Source: CAZNUM01 sp964539305
GTDB lineage: Bacteria; Fidelibacterota; Marinisomatia; Marinisomatales; TCS55
Assembly (NCBI GenBank): GCA_964539305.1
Contig: CAZIIM010000009.1
Location: 4,105-68,104, forward strand
Direction of reading: 5' to 3'
Length of the DNA: 64,000 bases
In this document: piece by piece, positions 1 through 8,550 of the stretch
How the letters are laid out: each line of letters opens with the position of its first letter
Position numbering within the stretch: the first letter of the stretch is position 1
The notes under the pieces: model-generated
The model's database searches: none
What the model was told of the DNA's origin: nothing
Seen by the model: the letters and a program-made list of their open reading frames with translations, nothing else
Translations under genes and position numbers: made by a program

Positions 1-1
1 A

Positions 2-109
2 ATGCTCCTGAAAAAGGGATACGAGTTGGATCGCTTGACATTAGTGGACATGTTTCCCCACACCCCCCATATCGAAACTGTTGTCGTATTAAGTTGTAAA
101 AAGTCCTAA
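2..109 (+). CDS. 3' end of RlmD/TrmA-like 23S rRNA uracil-5-methyltransferase (partial)
   Basis: The window opens inside a reading frame whose last 35 codons are visible, ending in TAA at 107-109. The tail carries the closing signature of the RumA/TrmA SAM-dependent RNA methyltransferases, a D-M-F-P-H-T segment followed by H-I-E and V-V-V-L (family form: DxFPxTxHxExVxxL). This final strand belongs to the catalytic methyltransferase fold that makes 5-methyluridine in 23S rRNA or tRNA. Which target it modifies cannot be read from the tail, so no symbol is given. The frame is open at the left edge. Confidence 0.75.
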   Translation: MLLKKGYELDRLTLVDMFPHTPHIETVVVLSCKKS

Positions 110-213
110 TGATAGTTGTCCAGGTGGGAATTTGACCTTTTTCTGGTCGAAAAATGGGCAGAATCGGGAAATATACCCCTTAAATCAATCTTCGTATTCG
201 TTAAATTTACAAG

Positions 214-1338
214 ATGCGCCTCTGGCTAAAAACCTTAATTCGTAACAGTTTTTTTCAAGTTGGGGCCGGGATTTTCATTATGATGATCCTGGGTGGTATC
301 GTGTTACAGTTGATTGAACCGGGGGAAATAGCCCAGGGCGAAAATCCATTCTGGTGGGCGATTGTAACCATGACTACCGTTGGATACGGCGATTTTACAC
401 CGAAGACACTGCCAGGGCGTTTGTTTGCCGTGTTGGTGATGTTTGCCGGGATTTCCCTGGTTTCACTTTTAACGGCAACTATCTCATCCATTTTTGTTGC
501 CAGAAAAATTCGGGAGGGCAAAGGCTTGGAACAACTCAACATTCAGAACCACATTATCCTGTGCGGGTGGAACAAGGAAGGAAACCAGATTCTGGAAGCT
601 CTGGAACATTTAATGCACGGGGAAAAGGGAGATGTGGTTCTTATTAATGACCTAACGGAAGATGAAATTAACCATTTAAAGAACAGTTTCCGGGGTGTCC
701 GAATTCATTATGTGGCCGGTGATTTCACTCAGGAAACCATCTTGAAACGGGCCAACCTGAGAAAGGCCAACACGGTGGTTATTATTCCAAATGAAATCAA
801 TCCCCAGACCACCAATGCGGATGAAAAAACCATTTTTGCCACATTAACTATTAAGAGTCTGGAACCAAATGTTAGGGTCGTAGCTTATCTGACGGACCGG
901 GATAATCTGACCCATATTAAACGGGCGAATGCGGATGAGGTAGTCATTAGCGATGATTTCGGCGCGTTTATGCTGGCTTCCCATGTGATGGACCCGGGAA
1001 TCCCCCAGGCCGTGAATCGACTCATGGACAGCCAATCTAAATCGCACTTTACCCGGGTGGATATCCCCTCGGAATTCGTAGGCAAATCCTACGACAGTCT
1101 GTTTGATTACTACCGGAAAAAGCATGGCTGGGTTCTGGTGGGTGTTTTTTCAGAAGAGGATAATCTTGGTATTGGCGCCATCCTGTCATCTGATTCTTCA
1201 GCGCTGGATGCTTTCATTGAACGCAAGCTGAAGGAGGGGGGTATCTCTCTCCAGGAGGAAAGTAAAATCTCCGTCACCATCAATCCTGGTCCTGACTATA
1301 CCATCAAAAAAGGGGAACGGGCCATTATTATTCCATGA
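214..1338 (+). CDS. Two-TM potassium channel with RCK (TrkA-N/TrkA-C) domains
   Basis: Inner-membrane K+ channel of 374 residues. A first membrane helix lies at about 13-34, the pore loop carries the selectivity filter T-V-G-Y-G-D at 55-60, and a second helix spans about 70-95. From about 112 a Rossmann-type RCK domain follows (I-I-L-C-G-W-N-K-E-G, a variant of the nucleotide-binding glycine loop), and the last 90 residues resemble a TrkA-C domain. This is the MthK/Kch-type layout, with gating expected through ligands of the RCK ring. The next gene, 7 nt downstream, is a lone cyclic-nucleotide-binding domain, suggesting the pair works together (inference). The family call is firm; the gating ligand is unknown. 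Confidence 0.93.
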   Translation: MRLWLKTLIRNSFFQVGAGIFIMMILGGIVLQLIEPGEIAQGENPFWWAIVTMTTVGYGDFTPKTLPGRLFAVLVMFAGISLVSLLTATISSIFVARKIREGKGLEQLNIQNHIILCGWNKEGNQILEALEHLMHGEKGDVVLINDLTEDEINHLKNSFRGVRIHYVAGDFTQETILKRANLRKANTVVIIPNEINPQTTNADEKTIFATLTIKSLEPNVRVVAYLTDRDNLTHIKRANADEVVISDDFGAFMLASHVMDPGIPQAVNRLMDSQSKSHFTRVDIPSEFVGKSYDSLFDYYRKKHGWVLVGVFSEEDNLGIGAILSSDSSALDAFIERKLKEGGISLQEESKISVTINPGPDYTIKKGERAIIIP

Positions 1339-1345
1339 GGCAGTC

Positions 1346-1849
1346 ATGAATGATGAACAGTTAAAAAAATACCAGGTTTTTACGGATTTTAGCGAGGAGG
1401 AACTGCAACAGTTCCACCCCTACATGAAAGAGGTGGAAATCCCTGAAGGGGAGCAATTCATCACCGAGGGAGAAGTGGGAGACTGTATTTATTTACTGCT
1501 AGAGGGAGAAGTTGAAATTAATCAGGCATTAACCCTTTCCATGAACAAAGGCGAAGTGGATAATCGGGAAAAAGCCATTATAAAACTCTCCAGCAACCTT
1601 CATCCTTCTTTTGGTGAAATGTCTATTTTCAATGAAGGGGACCGTCGCACGGCTAATGTCAAGGCCCTGACTCCGTGTAAACTGGTGCGGATTGATAAAA
1701 GCGATTTGTACAAAATATGTGATGAAAACCCCGTGATTGGTTTCAAAATCATGAGGAATCTGGGTCGAATTATTTCGGCCAACCTGGTGAAATCAAATCA
1801 GAATGTCCTGAAACTAACGACCGCCTTCTCCTTAATTCTGGAACGCTGA
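1346..1849 (+). CDS. Stand-alone cyclic-nucleotide-binding domain protein
   Basis: A 167-residue soluble protein that is essentially one cNMP-binding beta-roll with a C-terminal helix. The phosphate-binding cassette is recognisable: F-G-E at 89-91 and R-R-T-A at 100-103, the glutamate and arginine that normally hold the ribose and cyclic phosphate. There is no DNA-binding helix-turn-helix as in Crp, so it is not a transcription factor of that family. A short insertion (about 62-80) sits between two roll strands. It starts 7 nt after the K+ channel gene and 20 nt before valS. It may be a detachable sensor subunit for the channel (inference from position only). Confidence 0.85.
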   Translation: MNDEQLKKYQVFTDFSEEELQQFHPYMKEVEIPEGEQFITEGEVGDCIYLLLEGEVEINQALTLSMNKGEVDNREKAIIKLSSNLHPSFGEMSIFNEGDRRTANVKALTPCKLVRIDKSDLYKICDENPVIGFKIMRNLGRIISANLVKSNQNVLKLTTAFSLILER

Positions 1850-1868
1850 GGAAGCCGACGGTTTTCAT

Positions 1869-4505
1869 ATGGCTGTAAAACCACTGGAAAAACTGTATCG
1901 TTGGTCAGAACTGGAGGACCGCTGGTATCAGCACTGGCTGAAACAGGGTTATTTCCATGCCAAGGATGATTCGGATAAAAAACCCTACACCATTGTAATC
2001 CCGCCTCCCAACGTCACCGGGCGATTGACCATGGGTCATGTATTAAACAATACGATCCAGGATATTCTGATTCGTAAGGCCCGAATGGAGGGGGCCAATG
2101 CCTGCTGGATTCCAGGGACAGATCATGCCTCCATTGCCACGGAAGGCAAGGTAGTGAAAATGTTGAAAGATCAGGGCATCCGGAAGGAAGACCTGTCCCG
2201 TGCGGAGTTTCTTGACCATGCCTGGCAATGGAAACAGAAATACGGTGGCATTATTATCAGTCAGCTTAAAAAGCTGGGTTGTTCCTGTGATTGGGACCGG
2301 GAAGTTTTTACCATGGATGAGGATTACTCCCGGGCGGTCCTTACCGCCTTTGTACATCTATATGAAAAAGGATATATCTACCGGGGCCACCGATTGGTGA
2401 ACTGGTGCCCCGTATCGAAATCCGCCATTAGCGATGAGGAAGTCATTTATCGGGAAGTTCAGGGTCACTTATGGACGCTACGCTATCCATTGAAGGATAG
2501 CGATAAATCGGTTATGGTTGCGACCACCCGTCCAGAGACTATGCTGGGAGATACGGCTGTGGCGGTGCATCCAAAAGACGAGCGTTACCAGCATCTGGTG
2601 GGGGAAACAGTTCTCCTGCCACTTGTGGGTCGCGAGATTCCAATCATCGCCGATGATTTTGTAGACCCGGAATTTGGCACAGGTTGTGTAAAAGTGACCC
2701 CGGCTCATGATCCCAATGATTTTGAAATTGGGAAACGTCACCAGCTGGAGTTTATCAATATTATGGAAGAAGACGCCTCCATGAATGACCAGGTACCGGA
2801 AGCCTATCGGGGACTCACCCGCGAGGAGGCAAGAAAACAGGTAGTTGCCGACATGGCGGCACAGGGCTTTCTGGTGAAGACAGAAGATTACAGTCACAAG
2901 GTGGGTTATTCGGAACGGGGCCATGTTCCGATTGAATCTTATCTGTCGGACCAATGGTTTCTCAAAATGAGTGCTCTAGCCAAACCGGCCCTGGAAGCGG
3001 TCAATAATGGCTCAATCCGGTTTCACCCGGACCATTGGGTCAAAACGTACAATCATTGGCTGGAGAATTTGCGGGATTGGTGCATCAGTCGCCAACTCTG
3101 GTGGGGACATCAGATTCCGGTCTGGTATCATAAGGATGATCGGAAGAAACTTCATGTTTCAGTGGAAGGACCCCCCGACCCGGAAAACTGGGTTCAGGAT
3201 CCGGATGTTTTGGATACGTGGGCTTCTTCCTGGCTGTGGCCTTTTGCCGTACACGGCTGGCCTGAGGCTAAAAAAAGTTTATCGGTATTTTATCCTACTG
3301 ATACCCTTGTTACCGGTCCGGACATCATTTTTTTCTGGGTGGCCCGGATGATCATGGCTGGATATGAATTCATGGGGGAGTTACCTTTCAGAGATGTGTA
3401 TTTCACCTCCATTCTCCGCGATGAAGAAGGGCGGAAATTCAGTAAGTCACTGGGAAATTCTCCCGAGCCGTTTCACCTGTTTGAGCAGCATGGAACTGAT
3501 GCGGTCCGGTTCGGGATCATGCTCATGTCGCCCCAGGGGTTGGATGTGCTTTTTTCCAATTCCCGCCTGGAGGTGGGACGCAATTTCATGAATAAATTGT
3601 GGAATGCGGCCCGTTTTGTTCAAATGAACCTGGAAAAGGGCTCCCTGCCCACCGAGTCCTTGGAGACTTTTAAGTTGGAGTTACCGGAACAGTGGATCAT
3701 CAGTCAGCTGAACCGGACCGCTGAAGCAGTTAATAAAAAACTGGAGCAATTTCACTTCAATGAAGCGGCGAAATCGATTTATGAATTTACCTGGAGCGAC
3801 TTTTGTGACTGGTACATTGAAATTGCTAAAACCCGTTTTCAGGGTAAGGATCCCCAGCGGGCCCAGATGGCCCGAACCGTGGCTGTGCATGTGTTGAAAG
3901 GAATCCTCCGGCTATTACACCCCATGGCACCGTTTATTACCGAGGAATTGTGGAGTCATTTCAGGGCAGAGGGAGAAGAGGATTTGATCGTTACACCCTG
4001 GATTGAAGGAGATCCCCAGTGGTTGAATCCCGAGGCGGAAACATCCCTTTCACTGATTCAGGATGTGGTTTCGGCGGTCCGGATGGTACGAAGCAGGATG
4101 AATGTCCCTCCCTCCAAAAAGGCAGACCTGGTCATTCGGAAAGTAAACGGCTATCAGGGTGTCCTGCAGGAACATGAACTGATCATCCGTTCTTTGGCCC
4201 GGCTGGATTCGATTGTCTTTGGTAACCATGTGGAAAAACCGGCTCATTCTGCTACTGTGATTGTTCAGAAAATGGAACTTTTTATCCCCTTGGAAGGATT
4301 AATAGATCTGGATAAAGAACAGGCCCGATTATCAAAACGCCTGCAGGAGCTGGAGGGTCATCTGAATGTTTTAAAACGGAAGCTGGACAATAATCAGTTC
4401 CTGCAGCGGGCGCCTGAAAAGGTGGTCAACCAGGAACGAAAAAAATACCATGACATGACCGAGGAATACGAACTGGTAAAATCAAATCTTGAGATGTTGC
4501 AATGA
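1869..4505 (+). CDS. valS: Valine--tRNA ligase
   Basis: Class I aminoacyl-tRNA synthetase of 878 residues charging tRNA-Val. The N-terminal P-P-P-N-V-T-G segment (46-51 region) leads to the HIGH-type motif, here T-M-G-H at 54-57, so the first histidine of the usual H-M-G-H is a threonine. The KMSKS loop reads K-F-S-K-S at 523-527. An editing domain (about 190-345), an anticodon-binding domain and a C-terminal coiled coil (about 810-878, with L-x-K-R-L-x-E-L-E pattern) complete the family layout, and the length is normal for bacterial ValRS. It overlaps the next gene by ATGA. Identity is certain; the motif substitution is worth checking. Confidence 0.98.
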   Translation: MAVKPLEKLYRWSELEDRWYQHWLKQGYFHAKDDSDKKPYTIVIPPPNVTGRLTMGHVLNNTIQDILIRKARMEGANACWIPGTDHASIATEGKVVKMLKDQGIRKEDLSRAEFLDHAWQWKQKYGGIIISQLKKLGCSCDWDREVFTMDEDYSRAVLTAFVHLYEKGYIYRGHRLVNWCPVSKSAISDEEVIYREVQGHLWTLRYPLKDSDKSVMVATTRPETMLGDTAVAVHPKDERYQHLVGETVLLPLVGREIPIIADDFVDPEFGTGCVKVTPAHDPNDFEIGKRHQLEFINIMEEDASMNDQVPEAYRGLTREEARKQVVADMAAQGFLVKTEDYSHKVGYSERGHVPIESYLSDQWFLKMSALAKPALEAVNNGSIRFHPDHWVKTYNHWLENLRDWCISRQLWWGHQIPVWYHKDDRKKLHVSVEGPPDPENWVQDPDVLDTWASSWLWPFAVHGWPEAKKSLSVFYPTDTLVTGPDIIFFWVARMIMAGYEFMGELPFRDVYFTSILRDEEGRKFSKSLGNSPEPFHLFEQHGTDAVRFGIMLMSPQGLDVLFSNSRLEVGRNFMNKLWNAARFVQMNLEKGSLPTESLETFKLELPEQWIISQLNRTAEAVNKKLEQFHFNEAAKSIYEFTWSDFCDWYIEIAKTRFQGKDPQRAQMARTVAVHVLKGILRLLHPMAPFITEELWSHFRAEGEEDLIVTPWIEGDPQWLNPEAETSLSLIQDVVSAVRMVRSRMNVPPSKKADLVIRKVNGYQGVLQEHELIIRSLARLDSIVFGNHVEKPAHSATVIVQKMELFIPLEGLIDLDKEQARLSKRLQELEGHLNVLKRKLDNNQFLQRAPEKVVNQERKKYHDMTEEYELVKSNLEMLQ

Positions 4506-5857
4506 GAAAAGGACTTTTATTCTTCTTCACCGTAACGCTTGTTCTAGGGCAATCGACCCATGCCACCATGACGTTATATAAGGATGGGATTGCTCTCATC
4601 AAACAGCCGGTCGCCTGGCAACTGGAGGCGGGGACTTCTTCCATTAATTACGATGTCCTACCTGACGGGATTGTGAAAGACAGTCCCTTTATCTCCTTAT
4701 CCCAGGGGAAGGTCCTGATGCAGCGGTGGGATGCAGGTGTTTTTAATTTTGACCGTCATCTCCATCGTTTCTTGGGCGAAAGGATTCAGTTAAAAATTAT
4801 TGGGGAGAAAGCTATCTCGGGTATTTTAACTGAAATAACACCCAGTTCAATATCGATTCAGCGCAAGCGGGAAGTCGTTTCCATTTCACGACAGCGTGTT
4901 GAACAGATTATTACACCCGGATTGCTGGAAAATGTGACCTATAAACCCGCCCTGACCTGGAAGGTGCAACATAAGAAGGGGGGCCCTGTCAGGGGGAATT
5001 TGGTTTATCTTTCCAAGGGCTTTGACTGGAATGCAGTTTACCGGTTTGTGCTAAACGAAAAAAGTACGAAGGGACAATTGATTACAGAAGCTTTTGTGAC
5101 CAATAATAGTAATCTTGATTTCTCAAAATTAACGTTACAACTGGTGGAAGGGAAACTGAAACAGGGAGCGACTCCCGAAGTGCGACTTTTGCAGTATGAA
5201 CTTAAGGAATTCAGATCCACTTTATCTCCGGAATCGGCGCCTTTATCGGTTCCCTCACAGGAGCAGCTAGGCGATTATCACATTTACCGGATCCAGAAAC
5301 CGGTATCCCTGAAAGGTGGTGAAAGTATTACCACTCGCCTATATGATCCGAGAGATGTATCCTATGAAAAAGCGTACCTGTTCGAAAATGATGAGCAGAG
5401 TCAGAAAGAGGAACCTCTCTTAATTGAGTATCGTATTGCCAATACGAAGAAGAATAATCTGGGGATCCCCCTTCCCCAGGGGAAAATTCAGGTATTTCAA
5501 TCCACTAAAAAGGGGATGATCGAATTTGTGGGCGAGGACCGAATCCGGCAGGTTCCGAAAGAAGGAACCGCCGTCATTATTTCGGGCAGGGCCTTTGATG
5601 TGGTGGGAAAAAGAACGGTTTTGAATTATGACCGCCAAAAGAAAAGCATTGAATCAACCATCAGCATTCAAATCAAGAACAGTATGAAGCGGAAAGTGAA
5701 GGTGCGGGTCATTGAACATATTTACGGGGACTGGGTCATCCGGGATGCTTCTACCAACTACCTGAAGAAGGATGCCTCCACCATCAGTTTCCCGATCACG
5801 GTAAAGGCTAATGGCAGCCAAACGATCACCTATACCTATCGGAAGGAATGGCAGTAG
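4502..5857 (+). CDS. Exported DUF4139-family protein of unknown function
   Basis: A 451-residue protein starting with a signal peptide (M-R-K then a hydrophobic run ending L-V-L-G-Q at about 17). The body is beta-rich: an early segment on 'M-T-L-Y-K-D-G-I-A-L-I', a middle part around 'F-D-W-N-A-V-Y' and a C-terminal sandwich ending in 'Y-T-Y-R-K-E-W-Q'. This order (beta-strand N-terminus, then a conserved W-x-x-x-Y block) is that of the DUF4139 family. No catalytic motif is visible. Its start overlaps the valS stop (ATGA), so it is translationally coupled to valS, though no functional link is obvious. Likely periplasmic. Confidence 0.7.
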   Translation: MRKGLLFFFTVTLVLGQSTHATMTLYKDGIALIKQPVAWQLEAGTSSINYDVLPDGIVKDSPFISLSQGKVLMQRWDAGVFNFDRHLHRFLGERIQLKIIGEKAISGILTEITPSSISIQRKREVVSISRQRVEQIITPGLLENVTYKPALTWKVQHKKGGPVRGNLVYLSKGFDWNAVYRFVLNEKSTKGQLITEAFVTNNSNLDFSKLTLQLVEGKLKQGATPEVRLLQYELKEFRSTLSPESAPLSVPSQEQLGDYHIYRIQKPVSLKGGESITTRLYDPRDVSYEKAYLFENDEQSQKEEPLLIEYRIANTKKNNLGIPLPQGKIQVFQSTKKGMIEFVGEDRIRQVPKEGTAVIISGRAFDVVGKRTVLNYDRQKKSIESTISIQIKNSMKRKVKVRVIEHIYGDWVIRDASTNYLKKDASTISFPITVKANGSQTITYTYRKEWQ

Positions 5858-5976
5858 CTGAAAACGGTTAGTGTGTTTCAAATATTGTTTGTCAGATTGA
5901 TTTTAGATAAAAACGGTCAATCATTATCGTCAGCCAACCATTAACTCCAGACACACCGGTTCAATATATTAAGGGG

Positions 5977-8013
5977 GTGGGGCCTGCCCGCGGTGAAGCC
6001 CTGAAAGCTCTGGGGATCAAAACGGTCTTAGATTTACTCCATTATTTCCCCAGGCGCCACCTGGATCGCACTACCATCACTCCTTTGTCGAAACTGGCAA
6101 CGGATCAAACTGCCACCATTATTGGACGGGTGGAAGTCTGTGGCCTCCGCCATCTAAAACGGCGGAAAATGTTTCAGGCTGTCGTGTCGGATGGAAGCGG
6201 GTTGTTGACTCTGACGTGGTTCAATGGCATCTCCTATATTCAGAATTCCCTAAAAACAGGCGATCTTTTAGCTGTTAACGGTAAAGTGAGTTTTTACAAA
6301 GGTTACCAAATGGTCCACCCGGAATTCGAGCATTTGAAGGAAGACGAGAATCCGCTCCATTCCGGGGCGATTATTCCCCTGTATCCCATCCCCCAGGCTT
6401 TAAAGGACGTTGGTTTAGACAGCCGGGGAATCAGACGAATCCTCCGGGAAGTTCTTAAAAACATTAGTCCCATTGAAGATCATTATCCAGCTGAAATTCG
6501 ACGGAATCAGAAACTGGTCGATCTGGATCAGGCTCTGCGGAATATCCATTACTCCGAAAAAGAAAGGGATTTAAACCAGGCTATTTACCGGTTGAAATTT
6601 GATGAACATTTCTTCCTTCAATTGTTGATGGCTTTACGCAAGAAATCACTGGAGCAAACGGGAGCGACCCCCTTGCCGAAGTTGGGACCGCAAGTGCAGA
6701 TCATCATTGAACAACTGGAATTCCAGCTGACGACGGCCCAGAAAAGAGTTTTAAAAGAGATCCGGGCGGACATGGCCAAATCGGTGGCCATGAACCGACT
6801 GCTACAAGGGGACGTAGGGTCTGGTAAAACTATTGTGGCCATCCTGGCGGCGGTCATTGCGGTTGGAAATCATACCCAGGTGGCCTTGATGGCACCGACC
6901 GAAATCCTCGCCCATCAACACTTTACTACCTTTAGAAATTATTTAAATACAGTCCATTACAGCTGTGCCCTGCTGGTGGGAGGAATGCCTGTGGCGGAAC
7001 GGAAGAAAATTCTTCAAGGACTTAAGTCAGGAAAAATTAACGTCGTAATCGGGACACATGCCCTGATTCAGGAAGATGTGATTTTTAAACAACTGGGATT
7101 AGTCATTGTGGATGAACAACACCGTTTTGGTGTTGTACAGCGGAGTGAATTAACGGCCAAAGGGTTTAATCCCCACCTTCTGGCTATGACGGCCACACCC
7201 ATTCCCCGGACCTTGGCGATTACCTACCACGGAGATATGGATATTTCCATTCTGGATGAACTACCCGGGAATCGACAACCGGTGGTGACCAAAGTCGTGG
7301 ATCCGGAACGACTTCCCAAGGTGTACCAGTTTATTCATCGGGAAGTGGAAAGCGGGCGGCAATGTATGGTCATCTATCCGCTGGTGGCCGAAACGGAAAA
7401 ATCGGATCTGGCGGCCGCTGAAGAAGCTTATCGTCAATTGGCCAGAACTGTTTTTTCTGATCTAAGAGTTGGTCTGATTCATGGCAGGATGAAAAAAGCT
7501 GAAAAAGACGCCATAATGAATGAGTTCCACCAGAACAGAATTCAGATTCTGGTTTCAACCACCGTCATTGAAGTGGGGATTGATGTCCCCAATGCCACCG
7601 TAATGCTCGTGGAACATGCCGAGCGGTTCGGATTAACCCAGTTGCACCAGCTGCGGGGCCGGGTAGGCCGGGGGAGTGAAAAAAGTTACTGCATCCTTGT
7701 CAGGCGGAGTGTGACAGAACCTTCTTCCCGCCGCCTGTCGGTAATGGAGGAAACGAATGATGGATTCAAAATTGCAGACGAGGACTTGAAATTAAGGGGA
7801 CCGGGCGAATTTTTCGGTATTCGCCAGAGCGGCTTTTTGCGGTATAAAATTGCCGATCTGGTGTCGGATGGCCCGATCATTCGAAAAGCACGGACTTCTG
7901 CTTTTGATTTAGTAGAGAAAGATCCTGATTTGTCCCGGCCGGATCAGGCCTTGATAAAAAAACGCTTTTTAAAGGAGTACCGCGATCTGTATGAAAGTCT
8001 GACCCTGGCCTGA
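5977..8013 (+). CDS. recG: ATP-dependent DNA helicase RecG
   Basis: RecG remodels stalled replication forks and Holliday junctions. An N-terminal wedge/OB domain (about 40-140) precedes the helicase core: Walker A G-D-V-G-S-G-K-T at 278-285, the DEQH box at 379-382, the T-A-T-P-I-P-R-T motif III region and a helicase-C half containing 'Q-L-R-G-R-V-G-R-G'. The coordinates begin at the first standard start codon, a GTG at 5977, but the family's opening block (P-V-Q-Y-I-K-G-V-G-P) is encoded upstream of it, back to an in-frame stop at 5908-5910, without any ATG, GTG or TTG. The true start is therefore probably a rare codon such as ATT at 5923, giving about 696 residues, the usual RecG length. 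Confidence 0.96.
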   Translation: MGPARGEALKALGIKTVLDLLHYFPRRHLDRTTITPLSKLATDQTATIIGRVEVCGLRHLKRRKMFQAVVSDGSGLLTLTWFNGISYIQNSLKTGDLLAVNGKVSFYKGYQMVHPEFEHLKEDENPLHSGAIIPLYPIPQALKDVGLDSRGIRRILREVLKNISPIEDHYPAEIRRNQKLVDLDQALRNIHYSEKERDLNQAIYRLKFDEHFFLQLLMALRKKSLEQTGATPLPKLGPQVQIIIEQLEFQLTTAQKRVLKEIRADMAKSVAMNRLLQGDVGSGKTIVAILAAVIAVGNHTQVALMAPTEILAHQHFTTFRNYLNTVHYSCALLVGGMPVAERKKILQGLKSGKINVVIGTHALIQEDVIFKQLGLVIVDEQHRFGVVQRSELTAKGFNPHLLAMTATPIPRTLAITYHGDMDISILDELPGNRQPVVTKVVDPERLPKVYQFIHREVESGRQCMVIYPLVAETEKSDLAAAEEAYRQLARTVFSDLRVGLIHGRMKKAEKDAIMNEFHQNRIQILVSTTVIEVGIDVPNATVMLVEHAERFGLTQLHQLRGRVGRGSEKSYCILVRRSVTEPSSRRLSVMEETNDGFKIADEDLKLRGPGEFFGIRQSGFLRYKIADLVSDGPIIRKARTSAFDLVEKDPDLSRPDQALIKKRFLKEYRDLYESLTLA

Positions 8014-8133
8014 GTGGGAATACAGTGCTCCATTCTTCCCTCGAATTTCCGTATTTTCGCAGGCCGTTTACCTCACTTGGAAACTATTTTAGATCAAATC
8101 AATTTAACTGCGTTAACGTAAAGGGAATACAAT

Positions 8134-8550
8134 ATGGCTGACGATTCCATTAAAAAAGAAGATCAGTTATTTCTACATATGGTATCCACATTTGCCCAGA
8201 GTGCCTGGATTTCACTGGGCAAGATTAAAAATCCCGTGACAGACAAAACGGAACGGAATCTTGAACAGGCGACGTTTTACATTGATTTGCTGGATATGCT
8301 CCAAACCAAAATGAAAGGCAATCTTTCCGAATGGGAAGAGCAATTTCTGCTCCACAGTGTCAGCGAATTGAAGTTGAATTATCTGGATGAAAAAAAGAAG
8401 GAAGCGGCAACCTCCGCAGAGCCAGCTTCTGATTCTTCGGACGGGAAAAAACCTCAGGAAGAAGAAAAATCAGAAAGTAAGAAAGCCTCCGCACCCTCCT
8501 CACGCAAGAAAGAGCCGAAATCGTCTAAAAAAAGGAAATCTAATAAGTGA
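8134..8550 (+). CDS. DUF1844 family protein with lysine-rich tail
   Basis: A 138-residue cytosolic protein. Residues 8-88 form the helical DUF1844 domain (L-F-L-H-M-V-S near the start, then L-G-K-I, then 'A-x-F-Y-I-D-L-L-D-M-L'), a family of unknown role widespread in Gram-negative bacteria. Residues about 90-138 are a low-complexity E/K/S/P tail ending in a lysine run, probably disordered and possibly nucleic-acid binding. A Shine-Dalgarno-like AAAGGGA lies before the ATG. Its stop overlaps the GTG start of the DUF2723 gene (GTGA). Confidence 0.85.
   Translation: MADDSIKKEDQLFLHMVSTFAQSAWISLGKIKNPVTDKTERNLEQATFYIDLLDMLQTKMKGNLSEWEEQFLLHSVSELKLNYLDEKKKEAATSAEPASDSSDGKKPQEEEKSESKKASAPSSRKKEPKSSKKRKSNK

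Noticed and set aside
35..40. TTGACA resembling a -35 element
   Set aside because: It lies within the coding end of the RNA methyltransferase and no -10 hexamer follows at proper spacing.
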